Part shown: positions 1 to 7,324 of the stretch, piece by piece
Position numbering within the stretch: the first letter of the stretch is position 1
How the letters are laid out: every line of letters starts with the position of its first letter
Origin: Pseudomonas cichorii
Lineage (GTDB): Bacteria > Pseudomonadota > Gammaproteobacteria > Pseudomonadales > Pseudomonadaceae
Length of the DNA stretch: 64,000 bases
Direction: 5' to 3'
Assembly: GCF_003700275.1 (NCBI RefSeq)
Contig: NZ_RBRE01000093.1
Coordinates: 45,278-109,277, forward strand
Program-made: the position numbers and the translations under genes
The notes under the pieces: generated by a model
What the model was told of the DNA's origin: nothing
The model's database searches: none
The model's input: the letters and a program-made list of their open reading frames with translations, nothing else

Positions 1-1431
1 GCGTTTGATCAGCTCGGCGGGCGGGTCCATGTTCACTACTTCGGCGCTGCCGGGATACCCGACGGTACCTGCGCCGCGAATCACCAGAATGCAGCGTTCA
101 TCGATGTCGAGTGCCGGGTCGTTGATCCGTGCGTGGTAATCCTCCGGCCCTTCAAACACGATGGCGCGTGCTTCAAAACTGTTTTCCGCGCCGGGCTCCG
201 ACAGGTAGGTTTTGCGAAAGGCCTCGCCGACTACCGACATTTTCATGATGGCGCTGTCGAAAAAATTGCCACTGAGCACGATGAACCCGGCGCTGTGTTT
301 GAGTGGCGCATCGTAGGGCAGAATCACTTCGGTATTGCTGGTGATCGCGTTACGCACGATCTCGCCGATACTCTTGCCGCTGACCGTCGCGCAATCTTCA
401 TGCAGGCGCCCGGCTTTCTGCAGTTCGTGCATCACAGCCGGTACACCGCCCGCACGATGGAAGCCTTCGCCGAGGTATTTGCCGGCGGGCATGCAGTTGA
501 CCAGCAACGGCACATCGACGCCAATGCGCTGCCAGTCGTCCAGGCTCAGATCGACGCCCATATGGCGGGCGATGGCGATCAAGTGAGGTGGGCAATTACT
601 GGAGGCGCCCAGCGCCGAGGCCACGGCAATTGCATTCTCGAAGGCTTCGCGGGTCATGATCTGCGATGGTCGTACGTCCTGCAGCACCAGTTCACAGATC
701 CGCTTGCCGGTGGCATAGGCCATCTGCCCGCGCTCACGATACGGGGCCGGAATGCTGGCGCATCCGGGTAACGACATGCCCAGCGCTTCGGCCAGCGCGT
801 TCATCGACAGTGCGGTGCCCATGGTATTGCAGTGGCCCACCGAAGGAGACGCCGCAGTGGTCATTTCCATGAAGCCTTCGTAGTCGATTTCCTGGGCGGC
901 AAGCAGCTTGCGGGCATGCCAGAGCACGGTGCCGGAGCCGATCAACTCGCCTTTGTGATGGCCGTCGAGCATCGGTCCCCCGGAAAGGACAATGGCAGGC
1001 AGGTCGGTAGTGGCGGCGGCCATCAGGCAGGCTGGTGTGGTCTTGTCACAGCCGGTGGTCAGTACCACGCCATCGAGCGGATAACCGTGCAGGATTTCTA
1101 CCAGCCCCAGATACGCCAGATTGCGATCCAGGGCCGCGGTGGGGCGGCGACTCTGCTCGGCAATCGGATGGACCGGAAACTCCATGGGAATGCCGCCCGC
1201 ATCGCGAATGCCGGCCTTGACCCGCTGGGCCAGTTGGATGTGATGGCGGTTGCACGGCGTCAGGTCGCTGCCGGTCTGGGCGATGCCGATGATCGGGCGG
1301 CCGGACTGCAGTTCGTCGCGGGTCAACCCGTAGTTCATGTAGCGCTCTACATAAAGAGCGGTCAGGTCGGCGTGATCGGGATCGTCGAACCATTGCTGGC
1401 TGCGGAGCGGGCGTTTTGGGGGCAGGCTCAT
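1..1431 (-). CDS. IlvD/Edd-family sugar-acid dehydratase (3' part outside window)
   Basis: Dehydrates an aldonic acid to the 2-keto-3-deoxy acid in the cytoplasm, using an Fe-S cluster. The visible 477 residues start at an ATG at 1431 and run off the window edge; full-length relatives are near 590. Cluster cysteines are visible at C60 (in DLTPCNRHH) and C128 (in TTGCDKTTPAC). This is the pentonate/hexonate dehydratase branch (XylD, AraC type) rather than biosynthetic IlvD, judging from the N-terminal motif RSQQWFDDPDH and the catabolic neighbours. It lies 43 bp downstream of the FAH-fold gene on the same strand, so the two are probably co-transcribed. The exact sugar acid cannot be read from sequence. 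Confidence 0.85.
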   Translation of the reverse strand, partial: MSLPPKRPLRSQQWFDDPDHADLTALYVERYMNYGLTRDELQSGRPIIGIAQTGSDLTPCNRHHIQLAQRVKAGIRDAGGIPMEFPVHPIAEQSRRPTAALDRNLAYLGLVEILHGYPLDGVVLTTGCDKTTPACLMAAATTDLPAIVLSGGPMLDGHHKGELIGSGTVLWHARKLLAAQEIDYEGFMEMTTAASPSVGHCNTMGTALSMNALAEALGMSLPGCASIPAPYRERGQMAYATGKRICELVLQDVRPSQIMTREAFENAIAVASALGASSNCPPHLIAIARHMGVDLSLDDWQRIGVDVPLLVNCMPAGKYLGEGFHRAGGVPAVMHELQKAGRLHEDCATVSGKSIGEIVRNAITSNTEVILPYDAPLKHSAGFIVLSGNFFDSAIMKMSVVGEAFRKTYLSEPGAENSFEARAIVFEGPEDYHARINDPALDIDERCILVIRGAGTVGYPGSAEVVNMDPPAELIKR

Positions 1432-1474
1432 ATTTATTGTTCTCTTGTTGTCGATTGAGTCTTGAGACGCTGTG

Positions 1475-2656
1475 TCAGCGGGCCAGTAATCCTCGTGCCG
1501 CCAGGTTGTGCAACAGCGCGCCGATGCCAAAGCTCCAGGGCGTTGCGCTATCGGTATGGGTGACCCGATTGTGCAGCCCGCCGAGCAGCTGGCTGCTGAT
1601 GCGCACCCGGTCGCCGGTTTTGTGGGTGAACCCGGCGCCGGGGTGATCGCGGTCTTCGGTGGGCGCGAACAGCGTGCCGAGAAACAGCATGAAGCCATCG
1701 GGATACTGGTGATGGGCATTGAGAGTCTGGCCAACCAGGTCCAGCGGATCGCGGCTGATCTGATTCATGGAACTGGAGCCGTTCAGCAGATAGCCATCCT
1801 CGCCACGCACTTCCAGGTCGATGACACAGTTGCGCACATCGTCGAGTCCGAAATGTTCATCGAACAGCCGGATGAACGGGCCGATGGCGCAGGACGCATT
1901 GTTGTCCTTGGCCTTGCCCAGCAACAGCGCGCTGCGACCTTCGACATCGCGCAGATTGACGTCATTGCCCAGAGTCGCGCCATGAACCTGGCCGCGACTG
2001 TTCACCGCCAGAACCACTTCCGGCTCCGGGTTGTTCCACTGCGAGCCGGGATGAATGCCGATCTGGCTGGCGCTGCCCACGGCTGACAGCACCGGCGCCT
2101 TGGTGAAAATCTCGGCATCCGGGCCAATGCCGACTTCCAGATATTGCGACCACATGCCTTTTTCGATCAGTAGCGTTTTCAGGCGCATGGCTTGTTCGGA
2201 GCCGGGTTTGACCGCCCGCAGGTTGTCGCCGATCACGTTCCGGACGATAGCGCGCACACCTTCGGCCATGGCCGCGTCGCCGCCGGCTTTTTCCTCGATC
2301 ACCCGCTCGATCATGCTGGCAGCAAAGGTGACACCTGCGGCCTTGATGACTTGCAGGTCCACCGGTGCCAGCAAAAAAGGCTTCGCTGGATCGCTATGAG
2401 CGCCGGTATTGGTCAGCAGTTCTTCAACGCTGGCGATAAAGCTGCCGGGCGCGTGGGCGAGGGCTTGCAGGGGATTGTCCTGCTCAAGCAGGTCACTGAG
2501 CGTCGCGAAATGCCGGGATAGATCGAAGACGCCGTCAGCCCGCAACACGATGGGCGAAGGCCCGGCCACGGAGCCGGGAATCCAGGCACGGCCGATCAGG
2601 GTTGCGTACTGACTGTCCACGGGCAGGGTGTTTTCGGGCGTGAGGGTGATCGACAT
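1475..2656 (-). CDS. FAH-superfamily protein, probable 2-keto-3-deoxy-pentonate dehydratase (XylX-like)
   Basis: This 393-residue protein has the fumarylacetoacetate-hydrolase fold in its C-terminal two thirds (EPEVVLAVNSRG and DVEGRSALLLGKAKDNNA are the metal/active-site region). Its length fits the FAH-like dehydratases of the oxidative pentose pathway (Caulobacter XylX type, about 390 residues), which turn 2-keto-3-deoxy-pentonate into alpha-ketoglutarate semialdehyde, rather than the roughly 280-residue hydrolases such as the one at 6089. It sits directly upstream of the IlvD/Edd gene, the usual partner. A hydrolase or lyase on another keto acid remains possible. Its promoter lies in the divergent region shared with the LysR gene. 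Confidence 0.75.
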   Translation of the reverse strand: MSITLTPENTLPVDSQYATLIGRAWIPGSVAGPSPIVLRADGVFDLSRHFATLSDLLEQDNPLQALAHAPGSFIASVEELLTNTGAHSDPAKPFLLAPVDLQVIKAAGVTFAASMIERVIEEKAGGDAAMAEGVRAIVRNVIGDNLRAVKPGSEQAMRLKTLLIEKGMWSQYLEVGIGPDAEIFTKAPVLSAVGSASQIGIHPGSQWNNPEPEVVLAVNSRGQVHGATLGNDVNLRDVEGRSALLLGKAKDNNASCAIGPFIRLFDEHFGLDDVRNCVIDLEVRGEDGYLLNGSSSMNQISRDPLDLVGQTLNAHHQYPDGFMLFLGTLFAPTEDRDHPGAGFTHKTGDRVRISSQLLGGLHNRVTHTDSATPWSFGIGALLHNLAARGLLAR

Positions 2657-2735
2657 GGCGCAGGCTTCCTGAGCGATAAAAACTGCACGCTAGGTGGGCC
2701 TGTGGATAAACTCCAATGGCAAATTCTCACTTATC

Positions 2736-2751
2736 GATAACCTGGCGTTAT
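2736..2751. promoter_or_regulatory. Candidate LysR-type operator GATAAC-N5-GTTAT, copy 1
   Basis: The sequence GATAAC CTGGC GTTAT lies in the divergent region between the FAH-like gene (minus) and the LysR gene (plus). It is a T-N11-A dyad, the usual LysR-regulator half-site form, and overlaps a second palindrome TTATCGATAA at 2731-2740. The same GATAAC-N5-GTTAT pattern recurs at 3727 in front of the transporter operon. Binding by the adjacent regulator is inferred. Confidence 0.55.
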
Positions 2752-2771
2752 TACCTTGCAGAGGGAAACCC

Positions 2772-3722
2772 ATGTCTGACCTGTCATTCTCCAACTTCTG
2801 CAGTTGGCTCAAATTCAGGCACCTCACGCTTATCGATACCTTGGGTCGCACGCAGAACATGCACCTGGCAGCTCAGCAGATGAACCTCAGCCAGCCGGCC
2901 CTGAGCAAGATGCTCAAGGAGCTGGAAAGCCTGCTCGGCTTTGCGGTGTTCGAGCGTTTGCCGCGCAGCATGGTGCCGACCGCCCTTGGTGTGCAGGTGG
3001 TGCGTTACGCGCAACTGGCCCTGAACGACGCCCGTACCTTTGTCGAGCAGATCAATAATCTGAGCGCCGGTGGCCATGGTCATCTCAAGGTCGGCGGTAT
3101 CTTTGCCGCGACCGCAGTGGTATTGCCCGAAGCCATTGTGCAGATCAAGGAGCGCTGGCCGCTGCTGGCGATTGAAGTGGTCGAACAGACCAGCGATCAC
3201 CTGATGGAAATGCTCGAAGAGCGCATGCTGGACCTGGCCATCGGGCGCTTCACCGATCAGGGCCAGCAACAGCGCTACGACTTTCAGCCGCTGGCGCCCG
3301 AGCCGTTCAGCATTGTGGTCAACAGCCGTCATCCGTTGTGCGATGCCGGACCGATGACCCTGCAGCAGCTGGTGGACTGGCCGTGGATGCTGTATCCCAA
3401 AGGCACGCCGATTCGTGGACGCATGGAAGAGGCGTTCGCCAACGCCGGGGTACAGGTGCCGCGCAACACCATCGACACCATTTCCATGCAGACCTTTCTC
3501 AAGGTACTGCAGAGCGGCCCGATGATCGGCATGCTGCCCGATGCCATGGTGGCGCCGCATCTGGAAAGCGGGCTGCTCAAGACCCTGGAAACGCAAATGC
3601 ACCTGACGCCGCAGTACTACGGCATCTTGACCCGCAAGGGCGATCAGCTGACCGGTCCGGCCCTGGAGTTCGCCGGAATTCTGCTGGAAAACGCGCGGCT
3701 GGCGCAGGAAAAATCGAGCTGA
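2772..3722 (+). CDS. LysR-family transcriptional regulator
   Basis: DNA-binding regulator of the surrounding sugar-acid genes. I place the start at ATG 2772 (316 residues) because GAGGGA lies just upstream at 2761; an in-frame GTG at 2694 would add 26 residues of poor quality. The winged-helix HTH covers about residues 15-75 (MHLAAQQMNLSQPALSKMLK), followed by the periplasmic-binding-like effector domain (GGIFAATAVVLPEAI onward). HTH and overall style resemble GalR/GbpR-type regulators of sugar and aromatic acid operons. It is transcribed divergently from the dehydratase genes and points toward the MFS operon, so it probably controls both. Confidence 0.9.
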   Translation: MSDLSFSNFCSWLKFRHLTLIDTLGRTQNMHLAAQQMNLSQPALSKMLKELESLLGFAVFERLPRSMVPTALGVQVVRYAQLALNDARTFVEQINNLSAGGHGHLKVGGIFAATAVVLPEAIVQIKERWPLLAIEVVEQTSDHLMEMLEERMLDLAIGRFTDQGQQQRYDFQPLAPEPFSIVVNSRHPLCDAGPMTLQQLVDWPWMLYPKGTPIRGRMEEAFANAGVQVPRNTIDTISMQTFLKVLQSGPMIGMLPDAMVAPHLESGLLKTLETQMHLTPQYYGILTRKGDQLTGPALEFAGILLENARLAQEKSS

Positions 3723-3726
3723 TTCC

Positions 3727-3743
3727 GATAACTTCCTGTTATC
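3727..3743. promoter_or_regulatory. Candidate LysR-type operator GATAAC-N5-GTTATC, copy 2
   Basis: The sequence GATAAC TTCCT GTTATC lies 5 bp after the LysR stop codon and about 180 bp before the MFS start. It is a perfect 6-bp dyad with a 5-bp spacer, matching the element at 2736 in both half sites and spacing. It also extends to CGATAA/TTATCG, so it could double as a weak hairpin at the end of the LysR transcript; the absence of a T-run argues for an operator. Confidence 0.55.
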
Positions 3744-3924
3744 GCTTAATCCAAAAATGCCATTGGGACTGAATCGATCCCTGGCATAGATTACCCATCA
3801 GCTTCTGCACGTGATCGGGTAATCGCCGCGCTTCCCGCCTTTGCATTGCCAAGGGAATGCCTGCCTGACAACGAGCCCTTCAATAAAAACAATCAGGCAT
3901 GTAAACGTGCCAAGGGTTACTTCC

Positions 3925-5316
3925 ATGCAAACACACGCTGAGAACCAGAGTGCCAGTGCGCACGCCAATGACCCTGCTTTCGAGGATCGAACCTACCGCA
4001 AGGTCATCCTGAGGATTCTGCCGGTCCTGCTGCTGTGCTACATGGCGGCCTATCTGGATCGGGTCAATATCGGCTTTGCCAAGCTGGATATGCTCAACGA
4101 TCTGCAGTTCAGCAATACCGTCTATGCCTTGGGTGCCAGCGTGTTCTTCTGGGGTTACTTCCTGTTCGAGGTGCCGAGTAATCTGCTGCTGCACCGGTTC
4201 GGCGCGCGCTTCTGGATCGCCCGGATCATGCTCAGTTGGGCGGTGGTTTCGATTGCCGTGGCGTTTACGCTGCCGCTGTCGCGCTTTTTCCATATCGAAG
4301 CGAGCACGATGTTCTATGTGCTGCGTTTTCTGCTCGGTGTCTGTGAGGCCGGCTTCTTTCCCGGTGTCATCCTGTACCTCAATTACTGGTTTCCGACCCA
4401 TCGGCAGAGCCGGGTAATGTCCGGGTTTCTGATGGCCTTGCCGGTCAGCCTGACGCTGGGCGGCATGTTGTCCGGTTGGTTGATGACCAGCATGAACGGC
4501 ATACAGGGCATGGCCGGCTGGCAATGGATGCTGATCATCGAAGGCATTCCCTCGATTGTCATGGCCTTTGTGGTGATTGCCTGTCTGTGCGACAACATCG
4601 ACTCGGCCAAATGGCTCTCGATAGCGGAAAAGGCCATGCTCAAGGCCAATCTGCAAAAGGACAGCCACGGCAAGGCCACGCGCATGAGTGAAGTCTTCTT
4701 CAACCCGCGTGTGTGGCTGCTGGTGCTGATTCTGCTGACCTTCAATACCGGTTTCTATGGCCTGGCGTTCTGGATGCCCTCGATCATCAAGAGCGCCGGT
4801 ATTTCCAATACCCTGCATATCGGCCTGCTGACCGCGATTCCCTATGGCGTGGCGACCGTAGCGATGCTGCTCAATGCCCGGCATTCCAACCGTACCGGCG
4901 AGCGGCGCATGCATGCCGCGATTCCGGCCTTTATCGGCGGGATTGGCCTGATTCTCAGCGCTTACTTTTCTCAGGATCTGGTGCTGTCCGTGCTGTTTCT
5001 CACGGTGGCGGCTTCGGGAATTCTGAGCCTGATGCCGATCTTCTGGACCCTGCCGGGCACGCTGCTGTCCGGTGTCGCCGCAGCAGCCGGTATCGGCATG
5101 ATCAACGCCATCGGCAATCTGTCCGGCTTTACCGGTTCGATGATCACGGCTGTCGCCGAAACCCTCACCGGCAATATCAATAACGGAACCTATGTGCTGG
5201 CGCTCTGCTTGCTGGTCAGTGGCGGGCTGATTCTGGCGATTCCCGGCAGCATGCTGGGCAAGAAAATGGCTGCCAGCCCTGTGCTTCCTACACATCTGGG
5301 CATGGAGAAAGCATGA
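3925..5316 (+). CDS. MFS transporter, anion:cation symporter type (sugar acid uptake)
   Basis: Inner-membrane proton-coupled importer, 463 residues, of the ACS family that carries galactonate, glucarate and related acids. The start ATG 3925 is preferred over a TTG at 3841 that would add 28 residues without membrane character. About twelve hydrophobic segments are visible. The family signature YLDRVNIGFAKLDM follows the first helix, and the mid-protein loop carries the conserved RFLLGVCEAGFFPGVILYL stretch. The stop overlaps the next gene (ATGA), so it is translationally coupled to the SDR. Together with the downstream SDR and FAH hydrolase it suggests uptake and breakdown of one sugar acid. 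Confidence 0.9.
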   Translation: MQTHAENQSASAHANDPAFEDRTYRKVILRILPVLLLCYMAAYLDRVNIGFAKLDMLNDLQFSNTVYALGASVFFWGYFLFEVPSNLLLHRFGARFWIARIMLSWAVVSIAVAFTLPLSRFFHIEASTMFYVLRFLLGVCEAGFFPGVILYLNYWFPTHRQSRVMSGFLMALPVSLTLGGMLSGWLMTSMNGIQGMAGWQWMLIIEGIPSIVMAFVVIACLCDNIDSAKWLSIAEKAMLKANLQKDSHGKATRMSEVFFNPRVWLLVLILLTFNTGFYGLAFWMPSIIKSAGISNTLHIGLLTAIPYGVATVAMLLNARHSNRTGERRMHAAIPAFIGGIGLILSAYFSQDLVLSVLFLTVAASGILSLMPIFWTLPGTLLSGVAAAAGIGMINAIGNLSGFTGSMITAVAETLTGNINNGTYVLALCLLVSGGLILAIPGSMLGKKMAASPVLPTHLGMEKA

Positions 5317-6050
5317 TGAAGAACAAGCGCGTTCTGATTACCGCTGGCGGCCAGGGCATCGGCCTGGCCAGTGCCAGGGCCTTTGTCGAAGCGGGTGCCG
5401 AAGTGATTGCGACCGATATCGACATCCGCCAGTTGCAGAGCATTGCCGGTCTGCAGGCCATGGTTCTGGATGTAACCTCGGCCACGGATATCCTCGCCTT
5501 GAGCGAGCAGGTCGGCGCGGTGGATGTGTTGTTCAATTGCGCGGGCTATGTGCACGCGGGCAATATTTTCGAGTGCGACGAAGCCGCCTGGAGCCGTTCC
5601 ATGGAGCTGAATGTCACGGCCATGTACCGCATGATCCGGGCATTTCTGCCCGGTATGCTGGAGCGTGGCGGTGGTTCGATCATCAACATGGCGTCGGTGG
5701 CTTCAAGCGTCAAAGGCGTGCCCAATCGCTTCGCCTACACCGCGAGCAAGGCCGCAGTGGTGGGGCTGACCAAATCGGTTGCTGCAGATTTCATTGGCCA
5801 GGGCATTCGTTGCAATGCCATTTGCCCGGGCACTGTGGACTCGCCTTCGCTCCGTGCGCGCATTGCTGCCCAGGCGCTCCAGCAAGGGATTTGCGAAGAG
5901 CAGGTTTACCGGCAGTTTGTCGAACGTCAGCCCATGGGCCGACTCGGCAGTGCAGAGGAAATCGCTCGACTGGTTCTTTATCTGGGCTCCGATGCCTCTT
6001 CCTACACTACAGGTGCTTTGCATGTCATCGATGGCGGCATGAGTATCTGA
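5313..6050 (+). CDS. SDR-family dehydrogenase, probable 2-keto-3-deoxy-sugar-acid 4-dehydrogenase
   Basis: NAD-dependent short-chain dehydrogenase of 245 residues. The cofactor motif is TAGGQGIG near the N-terminus, with an Asp after the second strand (ATDIDIRQ) favouring NAD; NCAGYVHAG, the catalytic Ser in ASVASS and YTASK complete the active site. Sequence style is that of 2-keto-3-deoxy-L-fuconate dehydrogenase and DHRS6-like enzymes. Flanked by an MFS transporter (4-bp overlap) and an FAH hydrolase (38 bp downstream), it probably oxidises the C4 hydroxyl of a 2-keto-3-deoxy acid to the 2,4-diketo acid that the hydrolase then splits. Confidence 0.82.
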   Translation: MMKNKRVLITAGGQGIGLASARAFVEAGAEVIATDIDIRQLQSIAGLQAMVLDVTSATDILALSEQVGAVDVLFNCAGYVHAGNIFECDEAAWSRSMELNVTAMYRMIRAFLPGMLERGGGSIINMASVASSVKGVPNRFAYTASKAAVVGLTKSVAADFIGQGIRCNAICPGTVDSPSLRARIAAQALQQGICEEQVYRQFVERQPMGRLGSAEEIARLVLYLGSDASSYTTGALHVIDGGMSI

Positions 6051-6088
6051 ATCCCGGTTTGCACCTTCGACAGAAACAGGAGAACCCG

Positions 6089-6937
6089 ATGAAATTGCTA
6101 CGTTACGGCGAAAAAGGTTCGGAAAGGCCCGGCCTGCTCGATGCCAACAACCAGATCCGCGATCTTGGCGCTCATGTGCCGGACATTGCCGGCGATGCCT
6201 TGACCCCGCACGGCCTTGCAGCCCTGGCTGCACTCGATCCCGCCAGCCTGCCGCTGGTGCCGGGCAAGCCGCGTATCGGGCCTTGCGTGGGGCAGGTGGG
6301 AAAGTTCATCTGCATCGGCCTGAACTACGCCGATCACGCTGCCGAATCCAATATGGAAGTGCCCAGGGAGCCGATCATCTTCAACAAGTGGACCAGTGCC
6401 ATTTGCGGGCCGAACGATGCGGTGGAGATTCCGCGAGGTTCGAGCAAGACCGACTGGGAAGTGGAGCTTGGCGTGGTCATTGGCAAGGGCGGGCGCTACA
6501 TCGACGAAGTCAATGCCATGGAACACGTGGCCGGCTATTGCGTGATCAACGATGTGTCCGAGCGTGAATGGCAACTGGAACGTGGCGGGACCTGGGACAA
6601 AGGCAAGGGCTTCGACACTTTTGGTCCTATCGGCCCATGGCTGGTGACCCGTGACGAGATTGCCGACCCGCATTCGCTCGACCTGTGGCTGGAGGTCGAT
6701 GGGCATCGTTATCAGCAGGGCAATACCCGCACGCTGATCTTCAACGTCCCGCAACTGATCGCCTACCTGAGCCGCTGCATGAGCCTGCAACCGGGCGATG
6801 TGATCTCCACCGGCACGCCACCGGGCGTTGGTCTGGGAGTGAAGCCCACGCCAGTTTTCCTGCGTCCCGGTCAAACCATGCGCCTGGGCATTGCCGGGCT
6901 GGGTGAACAGCAGCAGGTGACGGTGCAGGCTGACTAA
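6089..6937 (+). CDS. FAH-family hydrolase, probable 2,4-diketo-3-deoxy-acid hydrolase
   Basis: 282-residue enzyme of the fumarylacetoacetate hydrolase family, starting at ATG 6089 behind an AGGAG at 6078. Metal ligands are visible as the E-x-E of DWEVELGVVIG and the Asp of CVINDVSERE; FICIGLNYADHAAE and STGTPPGVGLG are family landmarks. Length and N-terminal MKLLRYGEKG match 2,4-diketo-3-deoxy-L-fuconate hydrolase and proteins often annotated ureidoglycolate lyase. In context it should cleave a 2,4-diketo-3-deoxy acid to pyruvate plus a short hydroxy acid. It is the last gene of the MFS-SDR-FAH operon. Confidence 0.85.
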   Translation: MKLLRYGEKGSERPGLLDANNQIRDLGAHVPDIAGDALTPHGLAALAALDPASLPLVPGKPRIGPCVGQVGKFICIGLNYADHAAESNMEVPREPIIFNKWTSAICGPNDAVEIPRGSSKTDWEVELGVVIGKGGRYIDEVNAMEHVAGYCVINDVSEREWQLERGGTWDKGKGFDTFGPIGPWLVTRDEIADPHSLDLWLEVDGHRYQQGNTRTLIFNVPQLIAYLSRCMSLQPGDVISTGTPPGVGLGVKPTPVFLRPGQTMRLGIAGLGEQQQVTVQAD

Positions 6938-6939
6938 TT

Positions 6940-6971
6940 TTGCGGATGAATCCGCTCCCGCAGTTCACGAT
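6940..6971. repeat. REP-type palindromic element
   Basis: GCGGATGAATCCGC followed by TCCCGCAG matches the common Pseudomonas REP core. It sits 3 bp after the FAH hydrolase stop codon, the usual extragenic position, and can fold into a short hairpin. Similar elements occur at 18743 and 33991. Confidence 0.55.
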
Positions 6972-7324
6972 TGGTGACAAATTAGGCACGGTCGCGCCAA
7001 TAGGTATCCTCGGTGTAAGCCATGGATACTTTTCCGGGGCGTGACTGTGCCAGCCATCCTCCACCATACGTACTTCTGGACGGCAGTTTCGCCGGAGAAG
7101 GGCGGAAATGACGGGCGAGGCTGTGTAGCTATGGACATTCTGGAACCTCAAGGCCGATTGAGGTCATGACGTAGAATGCTTGTTCTACGTCGAGCAAACA
7201 ACGCTGATACTTGATGCGCAAGTGCCATACATTTGTGCGCATCATCGAACTTGCGGGCCGAACCGGAATCAGTTTCTTGGAGTTTTGGCCCTGTCGGTCA
7301 TTTCAGCGAAGGAGAAACTGCCCG
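6972..7324. other. Intergenic region with two inverted repeats upstream of the mechanosensitive channel
   Basis: About 350 bp without a convincing gene. Two adjacent dyads stand out: ACCTCAA/TTGAGGT at 7145-7164 and ACGTAGAA/TTCTACGT at 7169-7190, both with 6-nt spacers. They could be operator sites or RNA hairpins in the leader of the channel gene. A good ribosome binding site (AAGGAG, around 7309) leads to the GTG at 7325. I see nothing else recognisable. Confidence 0.4.

Noticed and set aside
3841..3924. TTG start 28 codons upstream for the MFS transporter
   Set aside because: The added residues are not conserved-looking, and ATG 3925 gives the normal N-terminus for the family.
3880..5295. 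471-residue minus-strand frame opposite the MFS transporter; similar frames opposite the channel gene (8291-9532) and others
   Set aside because: Low-complexity His/Gln/Arg-rich translations, no family match, fully overlapping well-supported genes.
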